A stretch of DNA of 19,589 bases from an uncultured Clostridia bacterium (GCA_937894955.1 CALAXO010000180.1:1-19589); one strand, 5' to 3'; counted from the first letter of the stretch, positions 5,399 to 14,917 are shown. Program-made: numbers and translations. Notes: a model not told the origin generated them from the letters alone.

Positions 5399-8300
5399 AT
5401 GTTGCATAAAGTAAACGTGGGCAAGAAAACACGCATGAGCTTCTCCCGCATCAACGAAATTCTCGATATGCCCGACCTTATTGAGGTTCAAAAGGATTCA
5501 TATCGTCAATTCATCGAAAAGGGTCTGGGCGAAGTTCTTGACGACATCTCTCCCATTAAGGACTTTTCGGAGCGGTTGGTGCTTGAATTTGTCGGCTACA
5601 AAATCGACGAATCAAAACCCAAGCGCAGCGTTGCGGAATGCAAGGAACGCGATGTTAACTATTGCGCACCGCTGTATGTTATCGCACGGCTTATCAATAC
5701 CGAAACCGGTTCCGTGAAGCAGCAGGAAGTCTTCATGGGCGATTTCCCGCTCATGACGGAACAGGGCACGTTCATCATCAACGGAGCGGAACGCGTCATT
5801 GTCAGCCAGCTCGTTCGCTCGCCCGGTGCATATTATACCGAAACAATTGACAAAGTCGGCAGAAGACTTTTCAATTCCCAGGTCATCCCCAACAGAGGCG
5901 CATGGCTTGAATACGAAACCGACAGCAACGAAATTCTTTACACAAAAATCGACCGCCAGCGCAAGCTCCACGTCACCACCCTCCTGCGCGCTCTCGGTTA
6001 CAGCTCCGATGCGCAGATCCTTGAGCTGCTCGGCGAGGAAGAACGCCTTAAAAACACCCTTGAAAAGGACCCCACTCACGACACGGTTGAGGGTCTTATC
6101 GAAATATACAAACGCCAGCGTCCGGGCGACCCGCCCACCGAAGAGAGTGCGCGCAACCTTATGACCGCGCTGTTCTTTGACAAGCGTTACGATCTTGCCC
6201 GCGTCGGCAGATACAAATTCAACTGTAAACTCGGCCTCGGTGCGCGCCTTGAAGGCAAAACCTCCGCCGAAACCGTTGTTGCCCCCCGCACGGGAGAAAT
6301 CCTTGCGGAAGAAGGTCAGCTTATCGACCGTGAGCTTGCGTTCCGAATCGAGAACGCGGGCGTTCTCGGCGTGTATGTCTCCGTGAACGAAAAACGCATC
6401 CGCGTTGTCGGCAACCAATTTGTCGATGCCGCATGCTATCTCGACTTTGATCCCCTTGAAGTCGGCATCAACGAACATGTTTACTACCCTGTGCTGATGG
6501 ATATGCTTGCTCAGAGAGAGGCTCTTTCCGACGACGAATTCAAGAAGCTTCTGCACGACAACGTGTTTGAACTCAGCCCGAGGCATATTCTGCCCGCAGA
6601 CATGATCGCATCCGTGAGCTACCTTATAGGTCTGCCCTACGGCATCGGTTTCTGCGACGATATCGACCACCTCGGCAACCGCCGCATTCGTTCCGTCGGC
6701 GAGCTGCTCCAGAACCAGATCCGCGTCGGCTTCACAAGGCTTGAGCGCGTCGTTCGCGAGCGCATGTCCATTCAGGATGTCGAAAGCACAATGCCGATAA
6801 ACCTTATCAATATTCGTCCGGTAACGGCGGCCATCAAAGAGTTTTTCGGTTCGTCCCAGCTGTCTCAGTTTATGGATCAGACGAACCCTCTTGCGGAGCT
6901 GACCCATAAGCGCAGGCTTTCCGCTCTCGGCCCCGGCGGTTTGAACCGCGACCGTGCAACATTCGAAGTCCGCGACGTTCACTATTCTCATTACGGCAGA
7001 ATGTGCCCTATCGAGACGCCCGAAGGTCCGAACATCGGCCTTATCAACTCCCTTGCAACCTATGCAAGAATAAACGAATACGGCTTCATTGAAGCCCCCT
7101 ACCGCAAAATCGACAAGGAGAACCACTGCATCCTTGACGAGATCGTTTACCTCACCGCAACCGAGGAAAACGGCAAAATCATCGCCCAGGCAAACGAACC
7201 CACCGTCCGCGGCGAGGACGGCAGGGTGCGGTTCGAAAAAGAGCGCGTTGTTGCACGCAGACTGGACCAGATCATCGAAGTGCGCAGCACCGATATCGAC
7301 TATATGGACGTTTCCGCAAAGCAGCTCGTTTCGGTTGCAACGGCAATGATTCCCTTCCTTGAAAACGACGACGCAAACCGCGCACTGATGGGCTCCAACA
7401 TGCAGCGTCAGGCGGTTCCTCTGCTTGTGACTGAATCCCCGGCTGTCGGCACGGGCATGGAATACAAGGCGGCATACGACAGCGGCGTTCTTGTTCTGAA
7501 CGAAGAAGCGGGCGTTGTCCGCCATGTTTCGGCAGACAAAGTCGTTGTTGAATCCGATTCCGACAGAAGCCTGCACACCTATCGTCTCATCAAGTTCAAA
7601 CGCTCCAACCAGGGCACCTGCATCAACCAGCGCCCCGTTGTCGATGTCGGCGAACATCTTGAAAAGGGTGCGGTAATTGCCGACGGCGCGTCCACCAAGG
7701 ACGGCGAAATTGCGCTCGGCAAAAACATCCTCATCGGGTTCATGACTTGGGAAGGCTACAACTACGAGGACGCGGTTCTCATCAGCGAACAGCTCGTTCG
7801 CGACGATGTTTACACGTCCCTCCATATCGAAGAACACGAAACCGAGGCGCGAGACACAAAGCAGCTCGGTGCGGAAGAAATCACGCGCGATATTCCCAAC
7901 GTCGGTGAAGAAGCACTGAAGGATCTTGACGAACGCGGCATCATTCGAATCGGTGCGGAGGTTCATTCCGGCGATATCCTTGTCGGCAAAGTCACGCCCA
8001 AGGGCGAAACGGAACTCACCGCCGAGGAACGCCTGCTCAGGGCAATTTTCGGCGAGAAGGCGCGCGAAGTTCGCGACACCTCCCTGCGTGTTCCGCACGG
8101 CGAGGGCGGCGTTGTTGTTGACGTTCGCATTTTCAGCCGCGAAAACAAGGACGAACTCTCTCCCGGCGTCCATGAACTTGTTCGCGTTTATATTGCACAG
8201 AAGCGCAAAATCTCCGTCGGCGACAAGATGGCGGGCCGCCACGGCAACAAGGGTGTTATTTCAAGGATCCTTCCCGAAGAGGATATGCCCTTCCTGCCCG

Positions 8301-9244
8301 ACGGCACTCCGCTTCAGATCGTTCTGAACCCGATGGGCGTTCCGTCGCGTATGAACATCGGTCAGATTCTTGAGCTGCACCTCGGCAAGGCCGCAAAGGG
8401 GCTTAACATGAAGGTCGCAACTCCCGTTCTTGACGGCGCGGGCGAGGACGATATCAAAATGCTGCTTGCAATGTCCAACAAGTCCAACAAGCCCATGCAG
8501 AACCTTATGAAAATGACTGCGGGCGATGTACTGAAGCTCATTGAACTTGCGGACTCCGACCCCGTTGTCGGCGAAAAATTCCGCGAGGCATACAAACACG
8601 AGGACGGAAAGACCGTGCTTTACGACGGCCGCAGCGGTGAACCCTTTGAGAACCGTGTTTCCGTCGGATATATGTACTACCTTAAGCTGCACCACCTTGT
8701 TGACGACAAGATCCATGCAAGAAGCACGGGTCCGTACTCTCTGGTCACTCAGCAGCCTCTCGGCGGCAAGGCACAGTTCGGCGGACAGCGTTTCGGCGAA
8801 ATGGAAGTTTGGGCACTTGAAGCATACGGTGCGGCAAACACCCTTCAGGAAATCCTGACCGTTAAGAGCGATGACGTCGTGGGCCGCGTAAAAACCTACG
8901 AAGCCATTGTCAACGGCGAAAACGTTCCCGAACCGGGCGTTCCCGAGAGCTTCAAGGTACTTATCAAAGAATTGCAGTCCCTTGGTCTTGATATCAAGGT
9001 TCTGTCAGAAAATAATGAAGAGATCGTTATCGGAGAGCTTACGGACGATGACGATGCAAGAGAGTTGGGCGTCAATATTGCCGGTTATGAAGATGCACCC
9101 GGCGGCATGCTCAGAGACGATGATGCCGGTGTCTTTGACTTGGGCGACGACGATGAGGATGATGACGACATCTACGAGGAAGACGAGCATGATGAATTCG
9201 ACGGCTTCACCTTCGAGGACGCCGACGGTAACTACGAGGAATAA
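5399..9244 (+). CDS. rpoB: DNA-directed RNA polymerase subunit beta
   Basis: 1281 residues, catalytic beta subunit of RNA polymerase. The rifampicin-binding cluster is clear: SSQLSQFMDQ, then LTHKRRLSALGPGG. Q490, D493, H503, R506 and S508 match E. coli Q513, D516, H526, R529 and S531, so the site looks drug-sensitive in type. Further core motifs are CPIETPEGPNIGLINSL, NYEDAVLIS, GDKMAGRHGNKGVIS and, near the C-terminus, GGKAQFGGQRFGEMEVWALEA. There are no large proteobacterial insertions. After the usual end (about residue 1210) there is a ~70-residue tail very rich in Asp and Glu, making the protein longer than the B. subtilis form. The ATG follows AGGGGTG. The next gene, rpoC, starts 26 bp after the stop. 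Unusually, no rplJ or rplL lies upstream; the gene appears to be driven from repeat copy B. Confidence 0.98.
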   Translation: MLHKVNVGKKTRMSFSRINEILDMPDLIEVQKDSYRQFIEKGLGEVLDDISPIKDFSERLVLEFVGYKIDESKPKRSVAECKERDVNYCAPLYVIARLINTETGSVKQQEVFMGDFPLMTEQGTFIINGAERVIVSQLVRSPGAYYTETIDKVGRRLFNSQVIPNRGAWLEYETDSNEILYTKIDRQRKLHVTTLLRALGYSSDAQILELLGEEERLKNTLEKDPTHDTVEGLIEIYKRQRPGDPPTEESARNLMTALFFDKRYDLARVGRYKFNCKLGLGARLEGKTSAETVVAPRTGEILAEEGQLIDRELAFRIENAGVLGVYVSVNEKRIRVVGNQFVDAACYLDFDPLEVGINEHVYYPVLMDMLAQREALSDDEFKKLLHDNVFELSPRHILPADMIASVSYLIGLPYGIGFCDDIDHLGNRRIRSVGELLQNQIRVGFTRLERVVRERMSIQDVESTMPINLINIRPVTAAIKEFFGSSQLSQFMDQTNPLAELTHKRRLSALGPGGLNRDRATFEVRDVHYSHYGRMCPIETPEGPNIGLINSLATYARINEYGFIEAPYRKIDKENHCILDEIVYLTATEENGKIIAQANEPTVRGEDGRVRFEKERVVARRLDQIIEVRSTDIDYMDVSAKQLVSVATAMIPFLENDDANRALMGSNMQRQAVPLLVTESPAVGTGMEYKAAYDSGVLVLNEEAGVVRHVSADKVVVESDSDRSLHTYRLIKFKRSNQGTCINQRPVVDVGEHLEKGAVIADGASTKDGEIALGKNILIGFMTWEGYNYEDAVLISEQLVRDDVYTSLHIEEHETEARDTKQLGAEEITRDIPNVGEEALKDLDERGIIRIGAEVHSGDILVGKVTPKGETELTAEERLLRAIFGEKAREVRDTSLRVPHGEGGVVVDVRIFSRENKDELSPGVHELVRVYIAQKRKISVGDKMAGRHGNKGVISRILPEEDMPFLPDGTPLQIVLNPMGVPSRMNIGQILELHLGKAAKGLNMKVATPVLDGAGEDDIKMLLAMSNKSNKPMQNLMKMTAGDVLKLIELADSDPVVGEKFREAYKHEDGKTVLYDGRSGEPFENRVSVGYMYYLKLHHLVDDKIHARSTGPYSLVTQQPLGGKAQFGGQRFGEMEVWALEAYGAANTLQEILTVKSDDVVGRVKTYEAIVNGENVPEPGVPESFKVLIKELQSLGLDIKVLSENNEEIVIGELTDDDDARELGVNIAGYEDAPGGMLRDDDAGVFDLGDDDEDDDDIYEEDEHDEFDGFTFEDADGNYEE

Positions 9245-9270
9245 AGTAAAGTCGGAAGGGAGATAAGAAC

Positions 9271-12200
9271 TTGTTTGAACTGACAAATTTCGATGCAATC
9301 CGAATCGGTCTTGCATCCCCCGAAAAGATCAGAGAATGGTCCCACGGTGAAGTTAAAAAACCCGAAACCATAAACTACAGGAGCCTTAAACCCGAGGCGG
9401 ACGGCCTCTTCTGCGAACGCATTTTCGGACCGACAAAGGACTGGGAATGCCACTGCGGACGCTATAAGCGGGTGCGCTACAAGGGCGTTGTCTGCGAAAA
9501 GTGCGGTGTTGAAGTCACGAGAGCAAAGGTACGCAGAGAGCGCATGGGCCATATCGAACTTGCGGCTCCCGTATCCCATATCTGGTACTTCAAAGGCATA
9601 CCCTGCCGCATGAAGATGCTGCTTGACATGTCCCCCCGCAACCTTGAAAAGGTTCTTTACTTTGTCGCATTCGTCGTTACCGATCCCGGTGACACCCCGC
9701 TTGAATACAAGCAGCTGCTCACCGATGTTGAATACCGTCAGGCGCAGCGCGATTACGGCGCAAAGAGCTTCAAAGCGGGCATGGGCGCAGAGGCCATAAA
9801 GGAGCTTTTGCAGCAGCTCGACCTTGAAAAAACCGAAAAAGAGCTTCGTGAAGAAATCGCAAATTCCGGCGGACAGAAGCGCGTGAATGCGATTAAACGC
9901 CTTGAAGTCATTGAAGCTTTCATAAAAAGCGGAAACAAACCCGAATGGATCATAATGGATGTTGTTCCGGTTATTCCGCCGGAAATCCGCCCCATGGTTC
10001 AGCTGGACGGCGGAAGGTTTGCAACAAGCGATCTTAACGACCTTTATCGAAGGGTCATCAATCGCAACAACCGCCTTAAAAGGCTGCTTGAACTGCGCGC
10101 ACCGGACATTATCGTCCGCAACGAAAAGCGTATGCTTCAGGAAGCCGTGGATGCACTTATCGACAACGGCAGGCGCGGACGCCCGGTAACGGGTCCGGGC
10201 AACCGTGCGCTGAAGTCCCTTTCCGACATGCTGCGCGGCAAACAGGGACGTTTCCGCCAGAACCTGCTCGGCAAGCGTGTTGACTATTCCGGCCGTTCCG
10301 TTATCGTCGTGGGTCCCGAACTCAAGATGTACCAGTGCGGTCTTCCCAAAGAGATGGCATTGGAGCTGTTCAAACCCTTTGTCATGAAAAAGCTCAATGA
10401 GCTTGGCTATGCCCACAATATCAAGTCCGCAAAGCGCATGGTTGAGCGCGTGAAGCCCGAGGTTTGGGATGTTCTCGAAGATGTTATCAAGGACCACCCC
10501 GTTCTTCTCAACCGTGCACCCACCCTGCACAGGCTCGGCATTCAGGCATTTGAACCCGTTTTGGTTGAGGGCAGGGCGATAAAGCTTCATCCCCTTGTCT
10601 GCACCGCATACAATGCGGACTTTGACGGCGACCAGATGGCGGTTCACGTTCCCCTCTCGGTCGAAGCACAGGCCGAAGCCCGCTTCCTTATGCTTGCGGC
10701 AAACAACATCCTCAAGCCCCAGGACGGCAAGCCCGTTGTCAGCCCTTCACAGGATATGGTTATGGGCTGCTACTACCTCACAATGCGCTGCGATGAGCTG
10801 TACGATTCCGAAATCCGCACAACGCTCAAGGCTATTATCAAGGACAACGATTTTGTTGATGAATACGTCACCGATGAGGTCATTCACAGGGTCTATGCGC
10901 TGCGCAGCAAGGCAATAATCGAGGATCTTGTTGCAAGGGCAATCCGCGAGGTTCCCACGGTTGACGAGGAAGCTCTCCGCGAATATCTTGGCGATTCCCG
11001 CCTTATCCGCATGTTCAACGGCGAGGGAAAGGCGTTCTCGAGCGAAAACGAGGCGATCATGGCGTATCAAACGGGCGAGCTTTCGCTCCATGCGCTTGCA
11101 AAAATTCGCCTTGAACGCGATTTTGAGGGCAGGATTTACCGCAAGATCGTATCCACCTCAATCGGCAGGGTCATCTTCAACCACGCAATACCGCAGGATC
11201 TCGGTTATGTAAAGCGCGAGACTCCGGACGATATGTTCAAGCTTGAGGTTGATAAACTTGTTGTAAAGAAGGATCTCGGCAATATTATCGACCACTGCTT
11301 CCGCAAACACGGTCCCACGGTCACAAGCGAAGTTGCGGACAGCATCAAGGCTCTCGGCTACAAATACTCCACCCGCGGCGGTGTCACTGTCGGCTTCTGC
11401 GATATCACCGTTCCGGAGGAAAAACATAATTTCCTTGAGGCCGCCGATGAACAGTGCGGACAGATTGATAACCTTTACCGCATGGGTCTGCTCTCCGCAG
11501 AAAACCGCCGTAAGAAGGTCATTGAAGTTTGGAAGGAAACGGAAGGCCTTGTTACCGACGCATTGATGAAGCGGCTCAGCCCGATTAACCCCATCTTCAT
11601 GATGGCAAACTCCGGTGCGCGCGGTTCAACCAACCAGATTCGTCAGCTCGCCGGTATGCGCGGCCTCATGGCGGACCCGCGCGGACAGATCATCGAGGTG
11701 CCGATTCGTGCAAACTTCCGTGAGGGCCTCTCCGTTCTTGAGTTCTTCATCAGCTCCCACGGTGCGCGCAAAGGTCTTGCCGATACCGCACTCCGTACCG
11801 CAGACTCCGGTTACCTTACGAGACGTCTTGTTGACGTTTCCCACAACGTCATCGTTCGCGAAGAGGACTGCTTTGCGGAACGCGGCATGGCGATTGACGG
11901 CATGATTCTTGAAACCATCGGCGACGGCGACCGTCCCCTTGAACCCATCGGCGACCGCATCCTGGGCAGGTTCACCGCAGAGGAAGTTCGCGATCCCGAA
12001 ACGAACGAGCTCATCGTCGGCAAAAACGAAATGATAACGTTCGATATTCGTGACCGCATCGTTAAAGCAGGCATCACCGGCGTCAAGTGCCGCACGGTCT
12101 TCACCTGCCGCAGCGAACACGGCGTCTGTGCAAAGTGCTATGGCCGCAACTGCGCAACCGGGCAGCCCGTTACCATCGGTGAAGCCGTCGGCATCATTGC

Positions 12201-13038
12201 GGCACAGGCGATCGGCGAACCCGGTACGCAGCTCACCATGCGTACATTCCACACCGGCGGCGTTGCAACCGCTGACGATATCACCCAGGGTCTTCCCCGT
12301 GTTGAGGAAATTTTCGAAGCGCGCAAGCCCAAGGGTCTTGCGGTTATCACGGAACTCTCCGGTTCGGTGGAAATCAAGACGGACGGCAAAAAGACCGAAG
12401 CGATTATTTCCGGCGAGGAAGGCGAAACCGAAAAGTATCTTATTCCGTTCGGCTCAAAGCGCAAGGTTGAAACCGGCGATTTCGTTGAAGCGGGCGACAC
12501 TTTGACCGAAGGTTCAATCAACCCGCATGATATCCTCAAAATCAAGGGCGTCAAAGGCGTTCAGGCTTATATGCTCCGCGAAGTTCAGGCTGTTTACCGC
12601 AGCCAGGGCGTTGAAATTTCCGATAAGCACATTGAAGTTATCATTCGCCAGATGCTCCGCAAGGTTCAGGTCGAAGATTCGGGCGACACGGACTTGCTGC
12701 CCGGCGAACTTATCGATATCTTCAAGTTCGAACAGGCGAACGACAGCGTTGTTGCGGCAGGCGGTGTTCCCGCAACCGCAAAACGCAAGCTGCTCGGCAT
12801 CACCAAAGCATCGCTTGCAACCGATTCCTTCCTTTCCGCCGCAAGCTTCCAGGAGACGACCCGCGTGCTTACCGAAGCTGCAATCAAGGGTAAGGTTGAT
12901 CCGTTGGTCGGCTTGAAGGAGAACGTCATCATCGGCAAACTCATCCCCGCAGGTGTCGGCATGAAACGTTACCACAATGTCGAAGTTGAGGTAAAACCCA
13001 AGTCCGATAACCCGGCGGCAGCGTGCAATGCCGAATAA
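9271..13038 (+). CDS. rpoC: DNA-directed RNA polymerase subunit beta'
   Basis: 1255 residues, the other half of the polymerase active site. The start is TTG: it follows GGAAGGGAG by 8 bp, and the resulting N-terminus (FELTNFDAIRIGLASPEKI) matches the family. The first zinc site is C60, C62, C75, C78. The catalytic NADFDGDQMA motif gives magnesium ligands D450, D452 and D454. The trigger-loop region GLADTALRTADSGYLTRRLV follows. The second zinc site comprises a Cys in REEDCFAERGM and the C-x6-C-x2-C of TCRSEHGVCAKC. The bridge and C-terminal motifs GEPGTQLTMRTFHTGG and SFQETTRVLTEAAIKG are present. There is no proteobacterial SI3 insertion. The gene is co-transcribed with rpoB (26-bp gap) and ends in a terminator. 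It is complete and intact. Confidence 0.98.
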   Translation: MFELTNFDAIRIGLASPEKIREWSHGEVKKPETINYRSLKPEADGLFCERIFGPTKDWECHCGRYKRVRYKGVVCEKCGVEVTRAKVRRERMGHIELAAPVSHIWYFKGIPCRMKMLLDMSPRNLEKVLYFVAFVVTDPGDTPLEYKQLLTDVEYRQAQRDYGAKSFKAGMGAEAIKELLQQLDLEKTEKELREEIANSGGQKRVNAIKRLEVIEAFIKSGNKPEWIIMDVVPVIPPEIRPMVQLDGGRFATSDLNDLYRRVINRNNRLKRLLELRAPDIIVRNEKRMLQEAVDALIDNGRRGRPVTGPGNRALKSLSDMLRGKQGRFRQNLLGKRVDYSGRSVIVVGPELKMYQCGLPKEMALELFKPFVMKKLNELGYAHNIKSAKRMVERVKPEVWDVLEDVIKDHPVLLNRAPTLHRLGIQAFEPVLVEGRAIKLHPLVCTAYNADFDGDQMAVHVPLSVEAQAEARFLMLAANNILKPQDGKPVVSPSQDMVMGCYYLTMRCDELYDSEIRTTLKAIIKDNDFVDEYVTDEVIHRVYALRSKAIIEDLVARAIREVPTVDEEALREYLGDSRLIRMFNGEGKAFSSENEAIMAYQTGELSLHALAKIRLERDFEGRIYRKIVSTSIGRVIFNHAIPQDLGYVKRETPDDMFKLEVDKLVVKKDLGNIIDHCFRKHGPTVTSEVADSIKALGYKYSTRGGVTVGFCDITVPEEKHNFLEAADEQCGQIDNLYRMGLLSAENRRKKVIEVWKETEGLVTDALMKRLSPINPIFMMANSGARGSTNQIRQLAGMRGLMADPRGQIIEVPIRANFREGLSVLEFFISSHGARKGLADTALRTADSGYLTRRLVDVSHNVIVREEDCFAERGMAIDGMILETIGDGDRPLEPIGDRILGRFTAEEVRDPETNELIVGKNEMITFDIRDRIVKAGITGVKCRTVFTCRSEHGVCAKCYGRNCATGQPVTIGEAVGIIAAQAIGEPGTQLTMRTFHTGGVATADDITQGLPRVEEIFEARKPKGLAVITELSGSVEIKTDGKKTEAIISGEEGETEKYLIPFGSKRKVETGDFVEAGDTLTEGSINPHDILKIKGVKGVQAYMLREVQAVYRSQGVEISDKHIEVIIRQMLRKVQVEDSGDTDLLPGELIDIFKFEQANDSVVAAGGVPATAKRKLLGITKASLATDSFLSAASFQETTRVLTEAAIKGKVDPLVGLKENVIIGKLIPAGVGMKRYHNVEVEVKPKSDNPAAACNAE

Positions 13039-13094
13039 GTGCCGCAGCTGACCGTTTTTGCCGCAGCTTAATTCGGAATAACTTTAAAGTTTAA

Positions 13095-13155
13095 AAACAC
13101 GGCAACCCGATAAACGGCAGAAAACTGCCGCCAAGGGCTGCCGTGTTTGCTTTTG
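13095..13155 (+). terminator. Rho-independent terminator of the rpoBC operon
   Basis: Outer arms AAACACGGCA (13095-13104) and TGCCGTGTTT (13139-13148) pair perfectly over 10 bp. Nested inside is CGGCAG-AAAA-CTGCCG (13115-13130). A T-rich stretch (GTTTGCTTTT) follows. It lies 57 bp after the rpoC stop, so rpsL is not in the same primary operon. Confidence 0.75.
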
Positions 13156-13280
13156 CCGCGTGCAATGCCCGAACGGTTTCGAAATTCATCGGAAATGCCC
13201 GGAATTATCCGAGGCACGCTGCGTTCTCGCATCGGCAGACCGAACGGTTGAAAACGGCTTTTAAATCGCTCCCTGCGGGC

Positions 13281-13309
13281 TTGACGTACGGGGAAAAAAG
13301 CGGTAAAAT
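13281..13309 (+). promoter_or_regulatory. Promoter of the Cys-rich membrane protein gene
   Basis: TTGACG at 13281-13286, 17 bp, TAAAAT at 13304-13309 (five of six in each hexamer), followed by AAAGGAAG and the ATG at 13346. Between the rpoC terminator and this promoter (about 13156-13280) I see nothing else. Confidence 0.7.
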
Positions 13310-13345
13310 GTATTTGGAAAAGTTTATTCGAAAGGAAGCTTTAAA

Positions 13346-14119
13346 ATGGCTGAATCATATACAAAAACCGAGTGCAAGCTTCACGGCACACCCTACTGCG
13401 CCGCGCTGAACATGAAAAACTGTGCGGACTGCTTCGCTTCAAAGCTTGATTCGGAGCAGCAGGAGGCTCTTATTGAGGATATAGGCTATATTGCCGCCGC
13501 TCTGCCGGAGGACGGTATTGAAAGTTTCCTTGATGAACCCGAATGTATGCTTTGCAAGGGCAACGAAAAGGGCAAGCCCGAATTTTTTGCGCAGCTCAGC
13601 ATGGGGCACGATCATCCGACGGTTGATTACTTGGATGAAAAAAGCAATAAAAAATACAAGCGCAGCACAGCCATGCTCATACCCGTGCAGCTTCCTGCCT
13701 GCCGCAAATGCCGCAGTCTGCTCATGCAGTCGTATTTTGTGCCGATAATTGTCGGCGTTGTGTTCGCGGCAGCGGGGCTTGTGCTGACGATAATCGAACC
13801 TGTTCGCGCAGCTCTTGCGCGGTTCGGTGCAGCGATCCCATTCCTGTTTTTCCTGATGTTTGTTTTTATCGGTATCATCGCCGAAAGTCTGCTTCGGATC
13901 TCCTACACAAAGCGCATTGAACGCAGAATGAACACCCGCGTTTCCCGCATTGCAAAGCTTTCTGCGCTCACAAAGCTGGGTTGGTTCCCTGTTCACGGGA
14001 GTGAAAACGGCATTCGATATACCTTTACCGATAAACCCCTTGAAAGCGGCATTCTGACCGGAAGAGGGCAGAGGGAGCTGCTTGATGAGATTCGTTCAAA
14101 AACTTCCGAAAAGGAATAA
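13346..14119 (+). CDS. Cys-rich two-helix membrane protein of unknown function
   Basis: 257 residues, ATG after AAAGGAAG. The N-terminal half has paired cysteines that look like metal sites: C10/C18, C26/C29 (CADC), C67/C70 (CMLC) and C119/C122 (CRKC). Two hydrophobic segments follow (about 130-150 and 163-184). The C-terminal ~70 residues are basic and soluble. There is no signal peptide, so the Cys-rich part is probably cytoplasmic, placing four pairs of possible zinc ligands at the membrane surface. I do not recognise the family; a zinc-ribbon membrane protein is the most that can be said. It has its own promoter and its own terminator, so it is a monocistronic unit inserted between rpoC and the str operon. 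Confidence 0.85.
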   Translation: MAESYTKTECKLHGTPYCAALNMKNCADCFASKLDSEQQEALIEDIGYIAAALPEDGIESFLDEPECMLCKGNEKGKPEFFAQLSMGHDHPTVDYLDEKSNKKYKRSTAMLIPVQLPACRKCRSLLMQSYFVPIIVGVVFAAAGLVLTIIEPVRAALARFGAAIPFLFFLMFVFIGIIAESLLRISYTKRIERRMNTRVSRIAKLSALTKLGWFPVHGSENGIRYTFTDKPLESGILTGRGQRELLDEIRSKTSEKE

Positions 14120-14162
14120 AACTTAATCACCGAGACGTACTCAACGTTCCGGAAACAGGCAG

Positions 14163-14215
14163 GGCTCAATATCAACGGCGGATTCTTTCTTCCGAAGGTT
14201 GATATTGAGCCTTTT
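14163..14215 (+). terminator. Rho-independent terminator after the Cys-rich membrane protein gene
   Basis: Perfect 14-bp stem: GGCTCAATATCAAC (14163-14176) with GTTGATATTGAGCC (14198-14211), followed by TTTT. The arm GGCTCAAT/ATTGAGCC is the same as in the two repeat-borne terminators at 3677 and 4947. Confidence 0.85.
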
Positions 14216-14314
14216 GCTGTGTGTCTGAAAAGTGACGAATTCGTGAATTGAATATGTTTGAAAGAAATTCGTTCAAAAATGCGTGTTTTTTCTGAAAAAA
14301 CATTGGGAACATTG

Positions 14315-14343
14315 TTGACAGCGGCATTGCAATGCTGTGTAAT
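14315..14343 (+). promoter_or_regulatory. Promoter of the broken surface protein and lipoprotein genes
   Basis: TTGACA at 14315-14320, 17 bp, TGTAAT at 14338-14343 (six and five of six). The predicted start is near 14350, about 90 nt before the GTG at 14438. Confidence 0.7.
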
Positions 14344-14437
14344 ATCAATATAAGATACATAGCATAAAAAAGGTATAAGTTCAACCCTATGCAATGTGCT
14401 TAAATTTTAACACGTAGAATTAAAGGAGGTAACTTGT

Positions 14438-14917
14438 GTGAAAGTTAAAAAGAGCCTTATCTTATCTTTTGGTATTGATAATGCTGTTCCGGTTGTTGCT
14501 TATTCCGATGAGTGTTTCAGGTGAGAACGCTGCAGAGCCGGGTATTGTTCGGGAGCTATGTGAGTTGAGAAACACGAACTCTGAAACATATCTCCGGACG
14601 GATGGCTTGCATGAACGCGTCGTCCTTTCCGAAGATACGTATATATCAAAGAAATACCCGAGCGCAAACTATTACACGAACAACTACCTCCGTACAGGTT
14701 GTGATGACGCCTATGGAACAAGAAGCGTTTTTATAAATTTCGATATTCCGATGTATCAGATTGCAATAAATTTGCCGATAGGTTTGCGCAAACAACAATG
14801 CAATCCGGGAAAAATGTGTATTATGCAGCGAGGAGCATTGATTGCTCGGATATGCTGCTTAATATGAGTCAACTTGCCGTTATCGGCGGAGACGGCACAT
14901 TAACACTGAACTGGTAA
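14438..14917 (+). pseudogene. Frameshifted remnant of a DNRLRE-type secreted surface protein
   Basis: AGGAGG at 14424-14429 sits 8 bp before GTG at 14438, but that frame stops after 28 codons. The real coding sense continues in the next frame (about 14469-14765): a hydrophobic leader (LVLIMLFRLLLIPMSVSG), then ENAAEPGIVRELCELRN and EDTYISKKYPSANYY...NYLRTG...SVFINFDIP. The latter is the start of a DNRLRE domain (a beta-sandwich of bacterial surface proteins). Near 14765 the sense returns to the first frame, KFADRFAQTTMQSGKNVYYA...GGDGTLTLNW, with TAA at 14915-14917. One extra base in AAA (14441-14443) or TTTT (14467-14470) explains the first break; one missing base, or an internal deletion, explains the second. 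At 160 codons it is far shorter than usual DNRLRE proteins, so a decayed remnant is likely. Confidence 0.7.

Noticed and set aside
5612..8242. 876-codon open frame on the - strand opposite rpoB
   Set aside because: It is the antisense shadow of rpoB, kept open by the biased third-base composition. It has no ribosome binding site and no recognisable domain.
9232..10647. 471-codon open frame on the - strand opposite rpoC
   Set aside because: Antisense shadow of a conserved gene, without start signals or family resemblance.
13143..13409. 88-codon + strand frame before the Cys-rich membrane protein
   Set aside because: It begins inside the rpoC terminator stem, lacks a ribosome binding site and overlaps the real gene in another frame.
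14285..14301. Palindrome TGTTTTTT-CTG-AAAAAACA
   Set aside because: The 3-nt loop and pure A/T stem give a weak structure; it lies in a gap already closed by a better terminator and has no clear role.
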